Origin: Chimonanthus salicifolius
Lineage: Eukaryota; Streptophyta; Magnoliopsida; Laurales; Calycanthaceae
DNA length: 64,000 nucleotides
NCBI GenBank assembly: GCA_013350335.1
Contig: CM023539.1
Span: forward strand, 16,890,223 to 16,954,222
Reading direction: 5' to 3'
The notes under the pieces: model-generated
The model's database searches: none
Seen by the model: only the letters and a program-made list of their open reading frames with translations
Told to the model about the DNA's origin: nothing
Position numbers and translations under genes: made by a program
Part shown: positions 48,319 through 58,823 of the stretch, piece after piece
How the letters are laid out: each line of letters opens with the position of its first letter
Position numbering within the stretch: position 1 is the first letter of the stretch

Positions 48319-49890
48319 TTATACAAACAATTCAGGGTGAGATGTTCTCATCTCCGATTCCAGTTCCCAAGTGGCTTCCTTAGCACCATGTCGATCCCAT
48401 ACCACCTTGACGAACTGAATCGCTCGGTTACGCAACACCCTTTGCTCACTCTCTAATATTTTGACCGGCTTCTCGACATAAGTGACGTCGCTTTGCACAT
48501 CTATATCTTGCGCATTCAAAACATGAGACGGATCAGGGTTGTACTTCCTCAGCATCGACACATGGAATACATCATGTAGAGACGCCAATTGTGAAGGAAG
48601 TGCCAACTGATGGGCTACATATCCCATCCTTCTGATAATTGAAAACGGTCCCACATATCTTGGCGACAATTTTCCTTTCTTCCCAAATCTCATGTGCCCT
48701 TTTCGTGGCGAGACCTTCAAGAATTCCATGTCTCCCACTTCAAATTCGAGAAACCTCCTCCTTTTATCAGCATAGCTCTTTTGCCGACTTTGTGCGGTCA
48801 ACAAATGTTGACGTATCAACTGGATCTGTGCAGTAGTTTCTGCAAACAACTCGGGTCCTATCAGCGCAGGTTCGCCGACCTCGGTCCAGCACACTGGTGA
48901 CCTGCATGGTCTACCATACAAAGCTTCGAATGGTGCCATCTGAAGGCTTGCTTGGTAGCTATTGTTATAAGAAAACTCCACCAATGGCAAATGATCCTCC
49001 CATCCACCTTTGAAGTCTAGCATGCATGCCCTCAGCATGTCCTCCAGTGTTTGCATTTTCCTTTCCGATTGTCCATCGGTCTGTGGATGGAATGCTGTGC
49101 TAATAAGTAGATCGGTCCCCATGGCCGACTGCATGCTCTACCACACCCTTCCGGTGAATCGGCCATCTCTATCAGACACTATAGTCCGTGGGATACCATG
49201 TAATTTAATGATGTCTTTGATATATCTCCGACCCAATGTCTCTGATGAATCCGTCATCCTGATGGATAGAAAGTGGGCAGACTTAGTCAATTGGTCTACC
49301 ACAACCCATATTGCATCATTGCCTTTAGAGGACCTCGGCAACCCCATCACAAAGTCCATGGAAATGTGCTCCCATTTCCATTCCAGCACTACTAAGGGTT
49401 TGAGTAACCCTGGTGGCTTCTGGTGCTTCGTCTTAACCTGTTGACAAGTTAAACAGTGTGCTACAAATTCCGCCACATATCTTTTGAGACCATGCCACCA
49501 ATAATGCCTCTTCAGGTCATGATACATCTTCGTGCTGCCCGGATGTATGTTGAGCTTGGTCTGATGTGCCTCAACCAACAGCTCTTTTCTGCAGCTTTTT
49601 GGCACATATATTCTTCCCCGGAATACAAGACCCTGTCCTGGTCGTAATTCCCATTCCGGTATGACAACGCCAGTGGACATCTTGGCCCATATCTCCTCCA
49701 CTTCCGAATCTGCTCGTTGTTCTTGTTCGATCTTTGTAACCATGTTGGATCGTATGATCAAATTGTACATACTCCCATGGTTTGTGATGTATAGATTGAA
49801 CTCTCGAATGGTGTTTAACATCTCCCATTCGATCCTGATCAGACATGCCACTGATGCATGAGATATGCAGCTGAGAGCATCTGCACCTTG
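48319..49890 (-). pseudogene. pol: H pol: integrase and chromodomain, one nonsense break
   Basis: From about 49850 to 48319 the coding is in a single frame with one stop, a TAG at about 49135-49137 where family members have Gln (after FTGRVW). It has the HHCC region ([25 protein letters not shown]), the DDE core ([13 protein letters not shown] near 49168, QSERKMQTLED), the post-core domain (RPCRSPVCW, GKLSPRYVGPF) and a chromodomain-like tail at about 48319-48490 ending HPELFV. It joins RNase H upstream through a one-base deletion near 49890, inside the ADALSR motif. Confidence 0.93.
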
Positions 49891-51014
49891 TTTGATTTTC
49901 TCGGATGATATCGGAGCGTAAATTCATAGTCCGCCAGATATTCCATCCATCTGTGTTGCCTTAGGTTGAGCTCTTTCTGATCAAATAAATACTTCAAGCT
50001 CTTGTGATCTGAAAAGACTTCAAACTTCTCACCATATAGATACTGTCTCCAGCTTTTAAGAGCGAAGACCACTGCAGCTAATTCCAGATCATGTGTGGGG
50101 TAAAGGCGTTCATGTATCTTTAGTTGTCTTGAACCATATGCCACCACATGATGACGTTGCATGAGTGAACATCCCAGTCCCTCTCCTGATGCATCGCATT
50201 GAACTTCATAACCTTTGCCTCTTTCTGGCAAAACTAAGATAGGAGCAGTCGTAAGTCTACTTTTCAGCTCCTCAAACCTCCGGTTGCACAGATCTGTCCA
50301 CTCATATTTTACTCCTTTCTGCGTGAGTCGAGTCAATGGGGATGCAATTTTGGAGAAGTCCATGATAAACTTCCGATAGTATCTAGCCAAACCCAGAAAG
50401 CTACGGATTTCAATGACATTCTTTGGTGCCTTCCACTCGCTTACTGCTGCCACCTTAGTCAGATCCACGGCTATACCGTTTTCTGTTATGACGTGCCCCA
50501 AGAATTTGACCTCAGGTAGCCAAAATTCGCATTTGCTTGCTTTGGCATACAGCTTGTTCTGTCTCAAGGTGTTCAATACTATTCGTAGATGCTCAGCATG
50601 ATCCTCCTGACTCTTGGAATAGATCAGGATATCGTCAATGAACACTATAACAAACTGATCCAGATATGGACGGAAGATTCTGTTCATTAAGTCCATGAAC
50701 ACAGTCGGTGTGTTGGTAAGCCCAAAAGGCATGACTACAAATTCAAATAGTCCATACCGTGTCCTGAAAGCTGTTTTCTCTATATCTTCCTCCCTGACCC
50801 GGATTTGATGATAACCGGACATCAGGTCAATCTTGGAAAAATGACTGGAACCCCTCAACTGATCGAATAAATCATCGATCCTGGGTAGAGGATATTTGTT
50901 TCGAACAGTTAACTGATTCAACTTCCGGTAGTCCACGCACATTCTGAGTGAACCGTCCTTCTTTTCACGAACAACACTGGAGCTCCCCATGGTGATGTGC
51001 TGTTTCGAATACAA
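49839..51014 (-). pseudogene. pol: H pol: reverse transcriptase and RNase H
   Basis: A 391-codon open frame, the longest in the window. RT carries [26 protein letters not shown], the catalytic FIDD (50631-50642), KCEFWL and the thumb [13 protein letters not shown]. RNase H carries [24 protein letters not shown] and [17 protein letters not shown]. The 5' boundary is a one-base deletion in a lysine-codon run near 50965. The 3' boundary is a one-base deletion near 49890. Apart from these two slips both domains look complete, with catalytic Asp residues present. Confidence 0.94.
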
Positions 51015-51319
51015 CCCAGTCTGAGTAACTCATCAAGCTGCTTCTTCAACTTGGACATTTCTGCTGGTGCCATCCGATAATGGGGTAGAGACACTGGTGA
51101 AGCACCAGGATACAGCTTGATCTCAAAATTGAGCTCCCTCATAGGTGGTAAACCAGGGAGTTCTTTTGGAAAGACATCAGCAAATTCTTTCACAATTGCT
51201 GGAAGTTCAGTGACTGGTGCTTTGTTGATGACAATATTGTTCAACACCAAATGATGTAACCCTTCCTGCAGTCTGCTTTGCTTGTCAGCACGAACTATAT
51301 ACTGCTTTCCCTCGGGTGA
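50950..51319 (-). pseudogene. pol: H pol: protease-RT connecting region
   Basis: It encodes FADVFPKELPGLPPMRE, LPHYRMAP and [13 protein letters not shown], the RT N-terminal region. The frame is open from about 51250 and is lost at the one-base deletion near 50965. It is separated from protease by a TGA at 51320-51322, where family members have Trp. Confidence 0.88.
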
Positions 51320-51661
51320 TCAAAATGTCACTCTTCGGCGATAACAATCAATATTGGCTTCATAACTAGCCAACCAGTCCATGCCGAATATAATATCGTA
51401 CCCAGTCATGTCGAGTACCAGATAATTGAACTCAAATCTGAGTCCAGCGAGTTCTGTATTTATGGCCGTGCATATGAGTCCCAAAGACGTGTCTCCGACA
51501 GGAGATACTACTGTAAGTGTGGTGGACAGCTTTTGAACTAGTGTACCAGTAGCAGTTATAAAGGATGCAGATATAAAAGAGTACGAAGCTCCAGAATCAA
51601 ACAATGCATAAGCATAAGAACTATTGACAACGGCCATACCTTGAATCACAAAATGATCCAC
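51320..51661 (-). pseudogene. pol: H pol: aspartic protease domain
   Basis: It has the catalytic DSGASYSF (DSG at about 51590-51598), LVLDM and DIIFGMDWLA, and an open frame of 113 codons. It ends in the Trp-to-TGA change at 51320-51322. All residues that define the retropepsin-type active site are visible. Confidence 0.9.
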
Positions 51662-52962
51662 ATCCTCAGGAGGTTCCAGAGCAAATAGTCATCCAGATTC
51701 TGTAGGATTAGGTGCCCGACCCGCCTGATTATAAGTCCTGCCTCCTCGGGAGTTAGCTGGCCTAGCTGGTGGACGGAAAGATCCTCTGGAATATGAGAGC
51801 TTATTGAGCTTTGGACAGTCTCTCTTGAAGTGACCCGGCTGATCACAGTGAAAACAGTTGTTCACCCCTCTGACTGACTGGGTGACTGATGCAGATGGGG
51901 AGGGCTGGTTGGGACGAAAGCCCCCCGTGGACCCCGCAGATGGTGTGGGTCTGCTGAAGTTCGGTCGGAACCTCTTGTTGGGCTAGAACCCACCCCTCCC
52001 ACTTGGAGCTCGACGGGTGTCAAACTGCACCATTGCATTCAACTCCTGTTCTGCTATTGTGGCTTTGCTGACCACCTCAGCCAATGTGGTGCACTTGAAT
52101 ATGGTCACTTTGGCCCTGATGTTTGCCGTAGACCCTTCTCAAACTTCCTTGCCCTGCGATGTTCCGTGTCCACCATATAGAATGCATAGATGGATAAACT
52201 GAGAAATTCCCGGTGATACTCTGCCACCGTCATAGAGCCCTGTACCAAGGACAGAAAAGCTTGCGTCTGTCACTCTTTCTCCTCCTCCGAAAAGTAGTGT
52301 TCCAGAAAGGTTGCTGAAAACTCATTCCATGTCATGGCCGTCCTCTCCCTAACTGGTATGAGTGCCCTCTGCTTCTCCACCACCTCCCACCATTTACGGG
52401 CATCTTCTATCAGTTGTGAAGTAGCTAGTAGAATCTTGTCAGCATGACTCGAGATCTTAAGTAAATTTAAGATCTGAGTGATCTTCTTCAGCCAATGCTC
52501 GGCTCCGACTGCCCCTTCCTTCCCTTTGAAGTAGGGAGGACGCTGTTGCTGGAACTCTAGAGCCATACTCCGGTCACTGGCATCTTTGGAACTTTCACTC
52601 CCATTCGCATGTTGCTGGAGTACAGAGGTTACCACTACTTGAACTAAGCCCTGAAGTTCAGGCGACACATGTGGTATATGTAAACCACTGTTCCCTTCTC
52701 CCTCTTTCTGAGATGAATATTCCCGCTCCTTCCTTTCTCGCCGTGAATGATGTGACTTTTCAGAATGGTGTGACTTTTCAAAGTAATGTGACCGTTCAGA
52801 ATGATGTGATTCTTCTTCATTGTGTGTTTTTCCAGCCCCTTCTTTAGGCTGAGAATGCTCTTCTTCTGGTGGAGATCTTTCCCTTCCTTCCTCATACTGA
52901 ACGAGGGGTATCTCTTTTTCTTTCCCTTTCTTGTTTTGTAGGATCTTTCTTTATTGTGCCAT
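51662..52962 (-). pseudogene. gag: H gag: capsid and intact zinc knuckle, disrupted
   Basis: It starts at ATG 52962-52960 but meets TAA as codon 4. The frame then reads on through a His/Ser/Glu-rich repetitive tract (SHHSERSHYFEKSHHSEKSHHS-like, about 52745-52815), VSPELQGLVQ and the capsid region PPYFKGKEGAVGAEHWLKK, MTWNEFSATFLEHYF. A TGA at 52270-52272 and a frameshift follow in the KFERGLRP region (52120-52135). The knuckle CFHCDQPGHFKRDC at about 51815-51860 is intact. The region before protease has a further stop. Confidence 0.9.
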
Positions 52963-53352
52963 TTCCTAAGTCATGAAAATATAATTTACTTAGTTTCTTC
53001 ATACAGTTTGTGTTTTCACTACTTTGGGGAGATTTCCAAATAAGCAATCTTGATTTTCTTTTATTTTTGGGGAAGTTTCTAAATCCCCATTTGTTTGTTT
53101 TCTTTCTCAATTTGGGGAATATTGGGGGATGTATATCCTATTTTCATACATTTGATAAATCAATTATAATACTGTACTTTTGCTATCTTTCACCGTTGTT
53201 CTCAAATCGATTTGTTCCGTCTGAGTCCACGAAGTAAATTAATCCGGCCCCCAGTCAGCGGACTCCGAAGAGTCGGTCAGTTGGGATTCTTATCCGTCAG
53301 TGAGACATGAAACCGTCTTCATCTTACTTCGGAAGATTCAACTTCCCGTTTC
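52963..53352 (-). other. H 5' leader
   Basis: AT-rich, with the shared block ggtcagttgggattcttat (about 53275) and gtcagtgagacatg. It matches the leaders of F and D closely. Confidence 0.6.
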
Positions 53353-53364
53353 GCTCTGATACCA
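53353..53364 (-). other. H primer-binding site (tRNA-iMet)
   Basis: A perfect TGGTATCAGAGC on the minus strand, two bases from the 5' LTR edge (53367). Confidence 0.9.
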
Positions 53365-53366
53365 AC

Positions 53367-56300
53367 TGTAACACCCCGCCCTTTTCACTCTAATTTTCAG
53401 AGTTTATTTTTTTTTTAAATATAATAAACATGTGATCGGGGCGGAGTGTCACGACGCGAGTTAAGTTCGGATCTCTAAATCCGAACCTTAACTGGCCAAG
53501 CCCATGTGCGTATGAACTAAGTCCATAAAACTGATCCGCACATGGTACAAATACAACTTGCAGAAATAACTTAGTCTTAAACTAACTGGGGTTATAATAG
53601 ATCCCAAGACTAATCCATTTTTAACTTAAGATAGCAAGTACATAGTTTATTCTCCAAAATTACTAATCAATCTTAACTAATCGTTCAATCAAACCATCCA
53701 ACTTAAAACAAACCATAACATCTATCTTAACTACTTATTACAAACCAACATAACTAGTTACCAAATTACATTGTCCAAATTCAAATAACAAATCCGTAAA
53801 TAGTCCATTCATAATGCCCGAGCTCCTATGCTTGGTTTTCGTCTCGATCCACGTTCTTCCCTTTCCCTGCGTCATCCACTAAGGATATAGATAGGGCATT
53901 AGATCAACGCGCCCAGTAGTGTTTCCGAATAGGGCTACCACATGGTTAGTCAAAAACATGCAAATAATATAATAATAATACATGTGTGACAAATTCCATA
54001 AAAACATGTTATGTATGAAATGAACATGTAATGAGTCCCACCCATCACCACTCAACATAGCCATCACTTGACGGGATTCTCATCGTCAAGGTAACCCACA
54101 GTGGTCTTTCGGACGCCCCGACGGAGTGTGGCCTCCGGATTCCTCCTAATGGGATTCTCATCATCAGGGTACCCTGCAGTGGTCTTTCGGATGCCCCGAT
54201 GGAGTGTGGCCTCCGGTTACAACACCATCATCCCATGCCATGCATGAGATGTCTATGCAAACATGTCATTTAGAAACATAACTTTACAATCATATAAGTT
54301 ATCGAAATAAACATAAAACAGCATATGAAATTATGGTTACAATAAAGGTAGGAAACCTACTCTAGTTTACTTTGTTCGACCCTTCCTTTGAACCATCTTC
54401 CGATCACGGCTTTGTACACCGTTCTAGATATCCAAATACCCTATGTACATGGCAGCAAGTTAATCATCTGACCATATGATTCTAATTTGATTTAAATCCC
54501 AAAAATCCACTTTGTGGGGTTCGGCCATATCCCATGGCCGAACCTCACCCATTTAAACCTTGGTAACTCTTTTATTTAATTAATACCATCTAAGTATCCC
54601 AAACTTTCAAATGACCCTTGGTAGGGTTCAGCCATACTACATGGCCGAACCTTACCACCTTAGGTTTTGGCTCATAAGTCCATTCATTTGATCATTTCAT
54701 CTTTTCATCCATATTTACGATAACGCCCCTATACTAACCCTTTGTTTAATTTTGTCTTAGAAAACAAAGTCCATCAACAAACCTCTTAGTACTAAGTCCA
54801 TAATTGATGTGATTTCCATCTTCTTGAAAGCCAAACCAAACAATCAAATACTTAAATGGGGTTCGGCCATCCAAGGTGGCTGAACCCTTTGTCCATGCTT
54901 TGGTCCTTTTAAACATGTTTTCAGTCTCATTTAGACATAGGATAACTTTATAATGTTGTCATGTTTTTACCCTTCAAAACCATCCAATAAGCCCATCACT
55001 TTGTATGATTTCCATTTGTAAAACTCAATCCAAATATCCACATAACAGTCCATGGGGTTCGGCCATACATATGGCCGAACCCTTTGGTTCTTGGTGTAAT
55101 TATTCCAACCTTTGTCCATGGTTTTAATCCACAATTTAACCATAGTATTAATATGGTTCAGCCAAGCCATAGTTACCTAAAAACAGTAAGCTTATCTTCA
55201 CTTTAAATCCTTTAAAATCTTCATTAACTACTATGGATTTTATCCCTCAAAGTCCATTAAGAATCACCAAGTTTTTCCATGGGGTTCGGCCATCCAATGG
55301 GGCCGAACCTTATGGTCCATATTTTATCATTTAAACATCATAATTCTAGATTAAATTCCTTGATGTGTTCGGCCAATCCATAGCCCAACACATGACACTC
55401 AAAACCATAATTTTAAAACTTTTCAAAGCATGCAATCAATTTAACTTAGCATCCAAATTAATCCATTCTTTTCATGGGGTTCGGCCATCCTATGTGGCCG
55501 AACCCTATAACCATTTTTTTAATCTTATTCATGCACTTCCAACTAATATCTAACCCTTGTTAGATTCGGCCATCCAATGGCCGGATCATGATTTAAAAAT
55601 TGTTTATCGAAAACTTACCGTTTCCGCGACTCCTCCAATTGATCTTCACTCCGGCTTGTTCCTTTCCCTTTCTTACCCTCTCCTTCTTCTTGATTCCTTG
55701 ATGGTCAAGGACTGATTAAACAACCAGCTGCTGCTCTAATTTTTGAAATGTAGACAACGAGAAAGAGGTAGAGAGAGAGAAAGAATTTTGGCTTTGGATG
55801 AGAAACCTTGATGCCCCCTCCTTTGCTCAATGTATACTTTTGTCTTGGTGAAAGAAAGCAACCAAGGACTGATTGCAAATCAGTGACCAGCTGTTGTTCT
55901 TGGTATTTGGTGAGATGATAACAGTCCAAGGAAAAAAGAGATAGAGAGAGTAAAATGAAAAAGCCCTTTGTTTAACCAAAATCAGGCCAAGGTTAATTCA
56001 GCCCTTGTGTAACTCCCATCCTTAATCAAAGTTCTTTCTGTTACTTGGGGGTTTCATCTATGAAATGAAACACCCCAAGCAACCAACGTCTCCTTGCATG
56101 GTTATGGGTGTAACCTCCTCAAATCCCATTCATTTCTTAATACCTCCCTTGGGGGTTTCATCTTGGAGATGAAACTCCAAGGGTACCCAACGGCTTACCT
56201 TACTGTATACATTAGTGTAATCTCCACCTTTACCTCCTTCTCATTAACAACTCAAATGGGGTTTCATCTTAAGATGGAATCCTTCCCCTTCCTTCAACGT

Positions 56301-57086
56301 GTAAGCTATGATTTAAATTTGAAATGCCAAAAACCTCTTTGTGTAATAACACCAAACAGCAACTCCATTTATTCTGCAACCTTGGAGTTACATGCATGCA
56401 TTATCTACCCATCTATTGGCTATCCTTTGAAGACCCAAACAATGTACTCTAACCATTTCCAACGTGCATACACTTTGCATTTGAAATAATCCTCCCACCT
56501 CCAACGTCTCCCATGTACTTTCAAAATGTAACTCTCATTTCCTTTATCACTTAATTGGGAGTTACATGCATGGTAATACCTCCCATGTAGCCAACGTTTA
56601 TTGTGTTAAAACCTCCCACCAGCCCACACCACCATCTTACACACACTTTACTCACTAAAATAATTATTCCATCTAACTCATGTATTTAACTCACCCAAAC
56701 TTAATTCATTTATTTTATGTGACTCAACTAATAATTTCCACTCAACTAAACTCCAACATTTATTTCAAATCAAACAAACTCAAATATTTAATAAACTCAA
56801 ACCACTTAAGCTTTGAGCTCACTCATGATTAATCATGCCCATTTCAACTCATTGGGTCCCATTTAGCCACTTTAACCCATTTAACTAAATTTGACCCAAT
56901 TATGATTCTTGACCCGTTTAAGTTCATCTTATCCATTTATTTGTTTTGTAATCAAAACGACTAACCATTGGGTCTTGTTTGAACCATTGACCCATTTAAA
57001 TTCAACTCAAATATATCACTATGGCAATTTCGTAAATATGAATAAATTCATATAAATTGATAACTTTGAAATTCCAGGTTGTTACA
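53367..57086 (-). repeat. H 5' LTR
   Basis: Counterpart of 44535-48256. Hairpins at about 54517, 54624, 54858, 55055, 55281, 55474 and 55563; 74-bp repeats at 54065-54225; GGTTTCATC hairpins near 56047 and 56152. On the minus strand it starts TGTAACAACCTGG and ends GGGCGGGGTGTTACA. Confidence 0.95.
53588..53602 (-). promoter_or_regulatory. Candidate core promoter (TATA-like) of H 5' LTR
   Basis: The minus strand has ctattataac about 230 bp before the LTR's inner edge. The same (c)tattataa box sits at a similar distance in A, B and D LTRs (for example 3684, 15805, 19386, 62868). That would make U3 about 3.4 kb and R plus U5 about 200 bp. The transcription start is inferred only from spacing. 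Confidence 0.4.
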
Positions 57087-58823
57087 TCAAAGGTATCTTG
57101 GCTTAAGCCAAGAGTCTCCTTGGTTAAGCCAAAGGACACCTTGATTAAACAAAACCTTAATGAGGGAGAGTGAAAGGGTTTAGATTGTTACTTAAAAGAT
57201 ACCAACCAAGGGGCACTCCACACCCCTTGGTTGATCACTCTCTCTCTTGAGCAAAGAGATTTCTCTCCTCTTCTTCTCTCTCCCACCTACATTTCAACAC
57301 TTGGAGAACTATTGAAGAACAAAGGAAGAAGAAGGATTAAGGAAGGAAAGGACAGACCAAAAGAAAAGGAGATGGGAAAGAAGGTATGTCTAATGTTTAA
57401 CAAAATGGGAATGAGATTAAGGAAGCCATAGGTTTGGCCATGGTGTGGTTGAATCCATGGGCTCCATGAGTGGTTGAAATAAATGGTCAAACTGATATAT
57501 GTTCATGGAATTGGAAATCCATTCGTGGAATGGTGATGGGTTGGAACAAAATAAGATTTAGATCTGAATTCATGCTACGAATGAAAGGATTATGAAATAG
57601 AAGACTTTAACCTTGACTAATGGGTTAGATAAACTTAGTAAATGAAGGGTGGAATATGAAATCCATGTTTAGATATGAATGAGGATGGATTTCATGAGGA
57701 AGGGCCTAGCCATACATGCAAACAAAAAGGACTAACAAAGAGTCAGTTGACTGAATCTCTGGATTCAGTCGACTGAACTGGTGTTGGCAGAACAAAAATG
57801 GGTTATCTCGGAGTTTCGGCCGACTAAATCTTATGATTCAGTCGACTAAACATGGACTGGATTAAAATATATGGGGTTTATTGATGTTTAAGTCGACTGA
57901 ATCTAGGATTCAGTCTATTGAACATAGATGTACCAAACAAGAAAAGTGATCTGGTGTATTTCAACCGACTAAATCTATGATTCAGTTGACTGAAGGTATA
58001 CGTATCGAACATGTAGAGAGTTGGTTGGTAATTCAGCTGATTAAATCTTTGATTCAGTTGACTGAATGTATACTGGCCGAACACACAGATGATCTGATCC
58101 AAAGTCAGCCGACTGAATCTGTGATTCAGTCTACTGAAAAAATGGATTGATCGAGAACATAGAAAGTTTGACCCAAAGTCAGCCGACTGAATCTATGATT
58201 CAGCCGACTAAAAGATTGTGGGTCAAATATATACAGTACTTAGTTGGGTTTCAGCCGACTGAATGCTGTATTCAGTCGACTGAAAGTCAGCGGGTAAGAC
58301 AGAGAATAGTAACTGGGTATGATTCAGTCGACTGAATTGAAAAGTTTAATTTTGGTTAAGTTTCCAAATATCTCTGTTTATCTGGTAGGATGTAAGGAGT
58401 AATTAAATTAAATGGAAAATCAAATTGATTTATATATGTGATTAAATTTAATAAGGTAAAGAGATTCGCAAAAGGGTTTGCGATTTGTTTCGTCATGACC
58501 GTTATCATTATCATCACAAAACAGCAAGGACAATAAATTGGACGTTGGTAGGATTCCTACCTTATTGAGATACATATGGATCATATATATATGTTACTGG
58601 CTTTTATTTCCAAACATGATGATTTACTTTGGTTAAACAAATGGTATATGTTTATGAACTGATTTTCAATGGCAATATGTAATTTGATATGAAATGGCAT
58701 TCTTGCATTCATTATCTCATGCATGGCATGGGAGAGAATCAATGGGACCAGCAAGCCAACTTATGAGCTGTTCGGACATGACTTGGGCTTGAGACTAGCT
58801 TGTATGAAGCTATGCGAACTATT
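57087..58823 (+). repeat. G 3' LTR, second part
   Basis: It resumes after the TSD copy tcaaa with ggtatcttggcttaagccaag, which holds a perfect palindrome cttggcttaagccaag. It then has a degenerate ggtttggccatggtgtgg hairpin near 57431, the 72-bp array (57743-58339), ttcgcaaaagggtttgcgat (near 58467), ggtaggattcctacc (58547-58561) and tctcatgcatggcatggg (near 58714). The box order matches the other LTRs, which supports this being LTR sequence. It is broken at ctatt (58819-58823) by solo LTR B. Confidence 0.78.
57743..58339. repeat. 72-bp tandem array of TTCAGTCGACTGAA inverted repeats
   Basis: Units begin at about 57743, 57814, 57887, 57959, 58031, 58103, 58177, 58249 and 58321, giving a spacing of 71-74 bp. 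Each holds a 34-38 bp inverted repeat of the form (t)tcagtcgactgaatct, a 1-3 bp centre, then gattcagtcgactga(a). The roughly 35-bp spacers are more diverged. Several arms keep perfect gtcgac cores. There is no open frame that follows the period. Confidence 0.93.

Larger units (their letters stand above)
44535..57086 (-). mobile_element. Complete Ty3/gypsy (Tekay-like) element H
   Basis: 3' LTR 44535-48256 (3722 bp), internal region 48257-53366 (5110 bp), 5' LTR 53367-57086 (3720 bp). A perfect TSD tcaaa lies at 44530-44534 and 57087-57091. PBS, gag, protease, RT, RNase H, integrase, chromodomain and polypurine tract are in canonical order. The LTRs differ by scattered single bases and have nearly equal length. 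It has the fewest lesions of any element here, so it is the most recent complete insertion visible. No intact gag-pol frame remains. Confidence 0.96.

Noticed and set aside
57743..58339. CRISPR-like array of regularly spaced palindromes
   Set aside because: The repeats are degenerate, the spacers are related to one another, there are no cas genes, and the context is a plant LTR.
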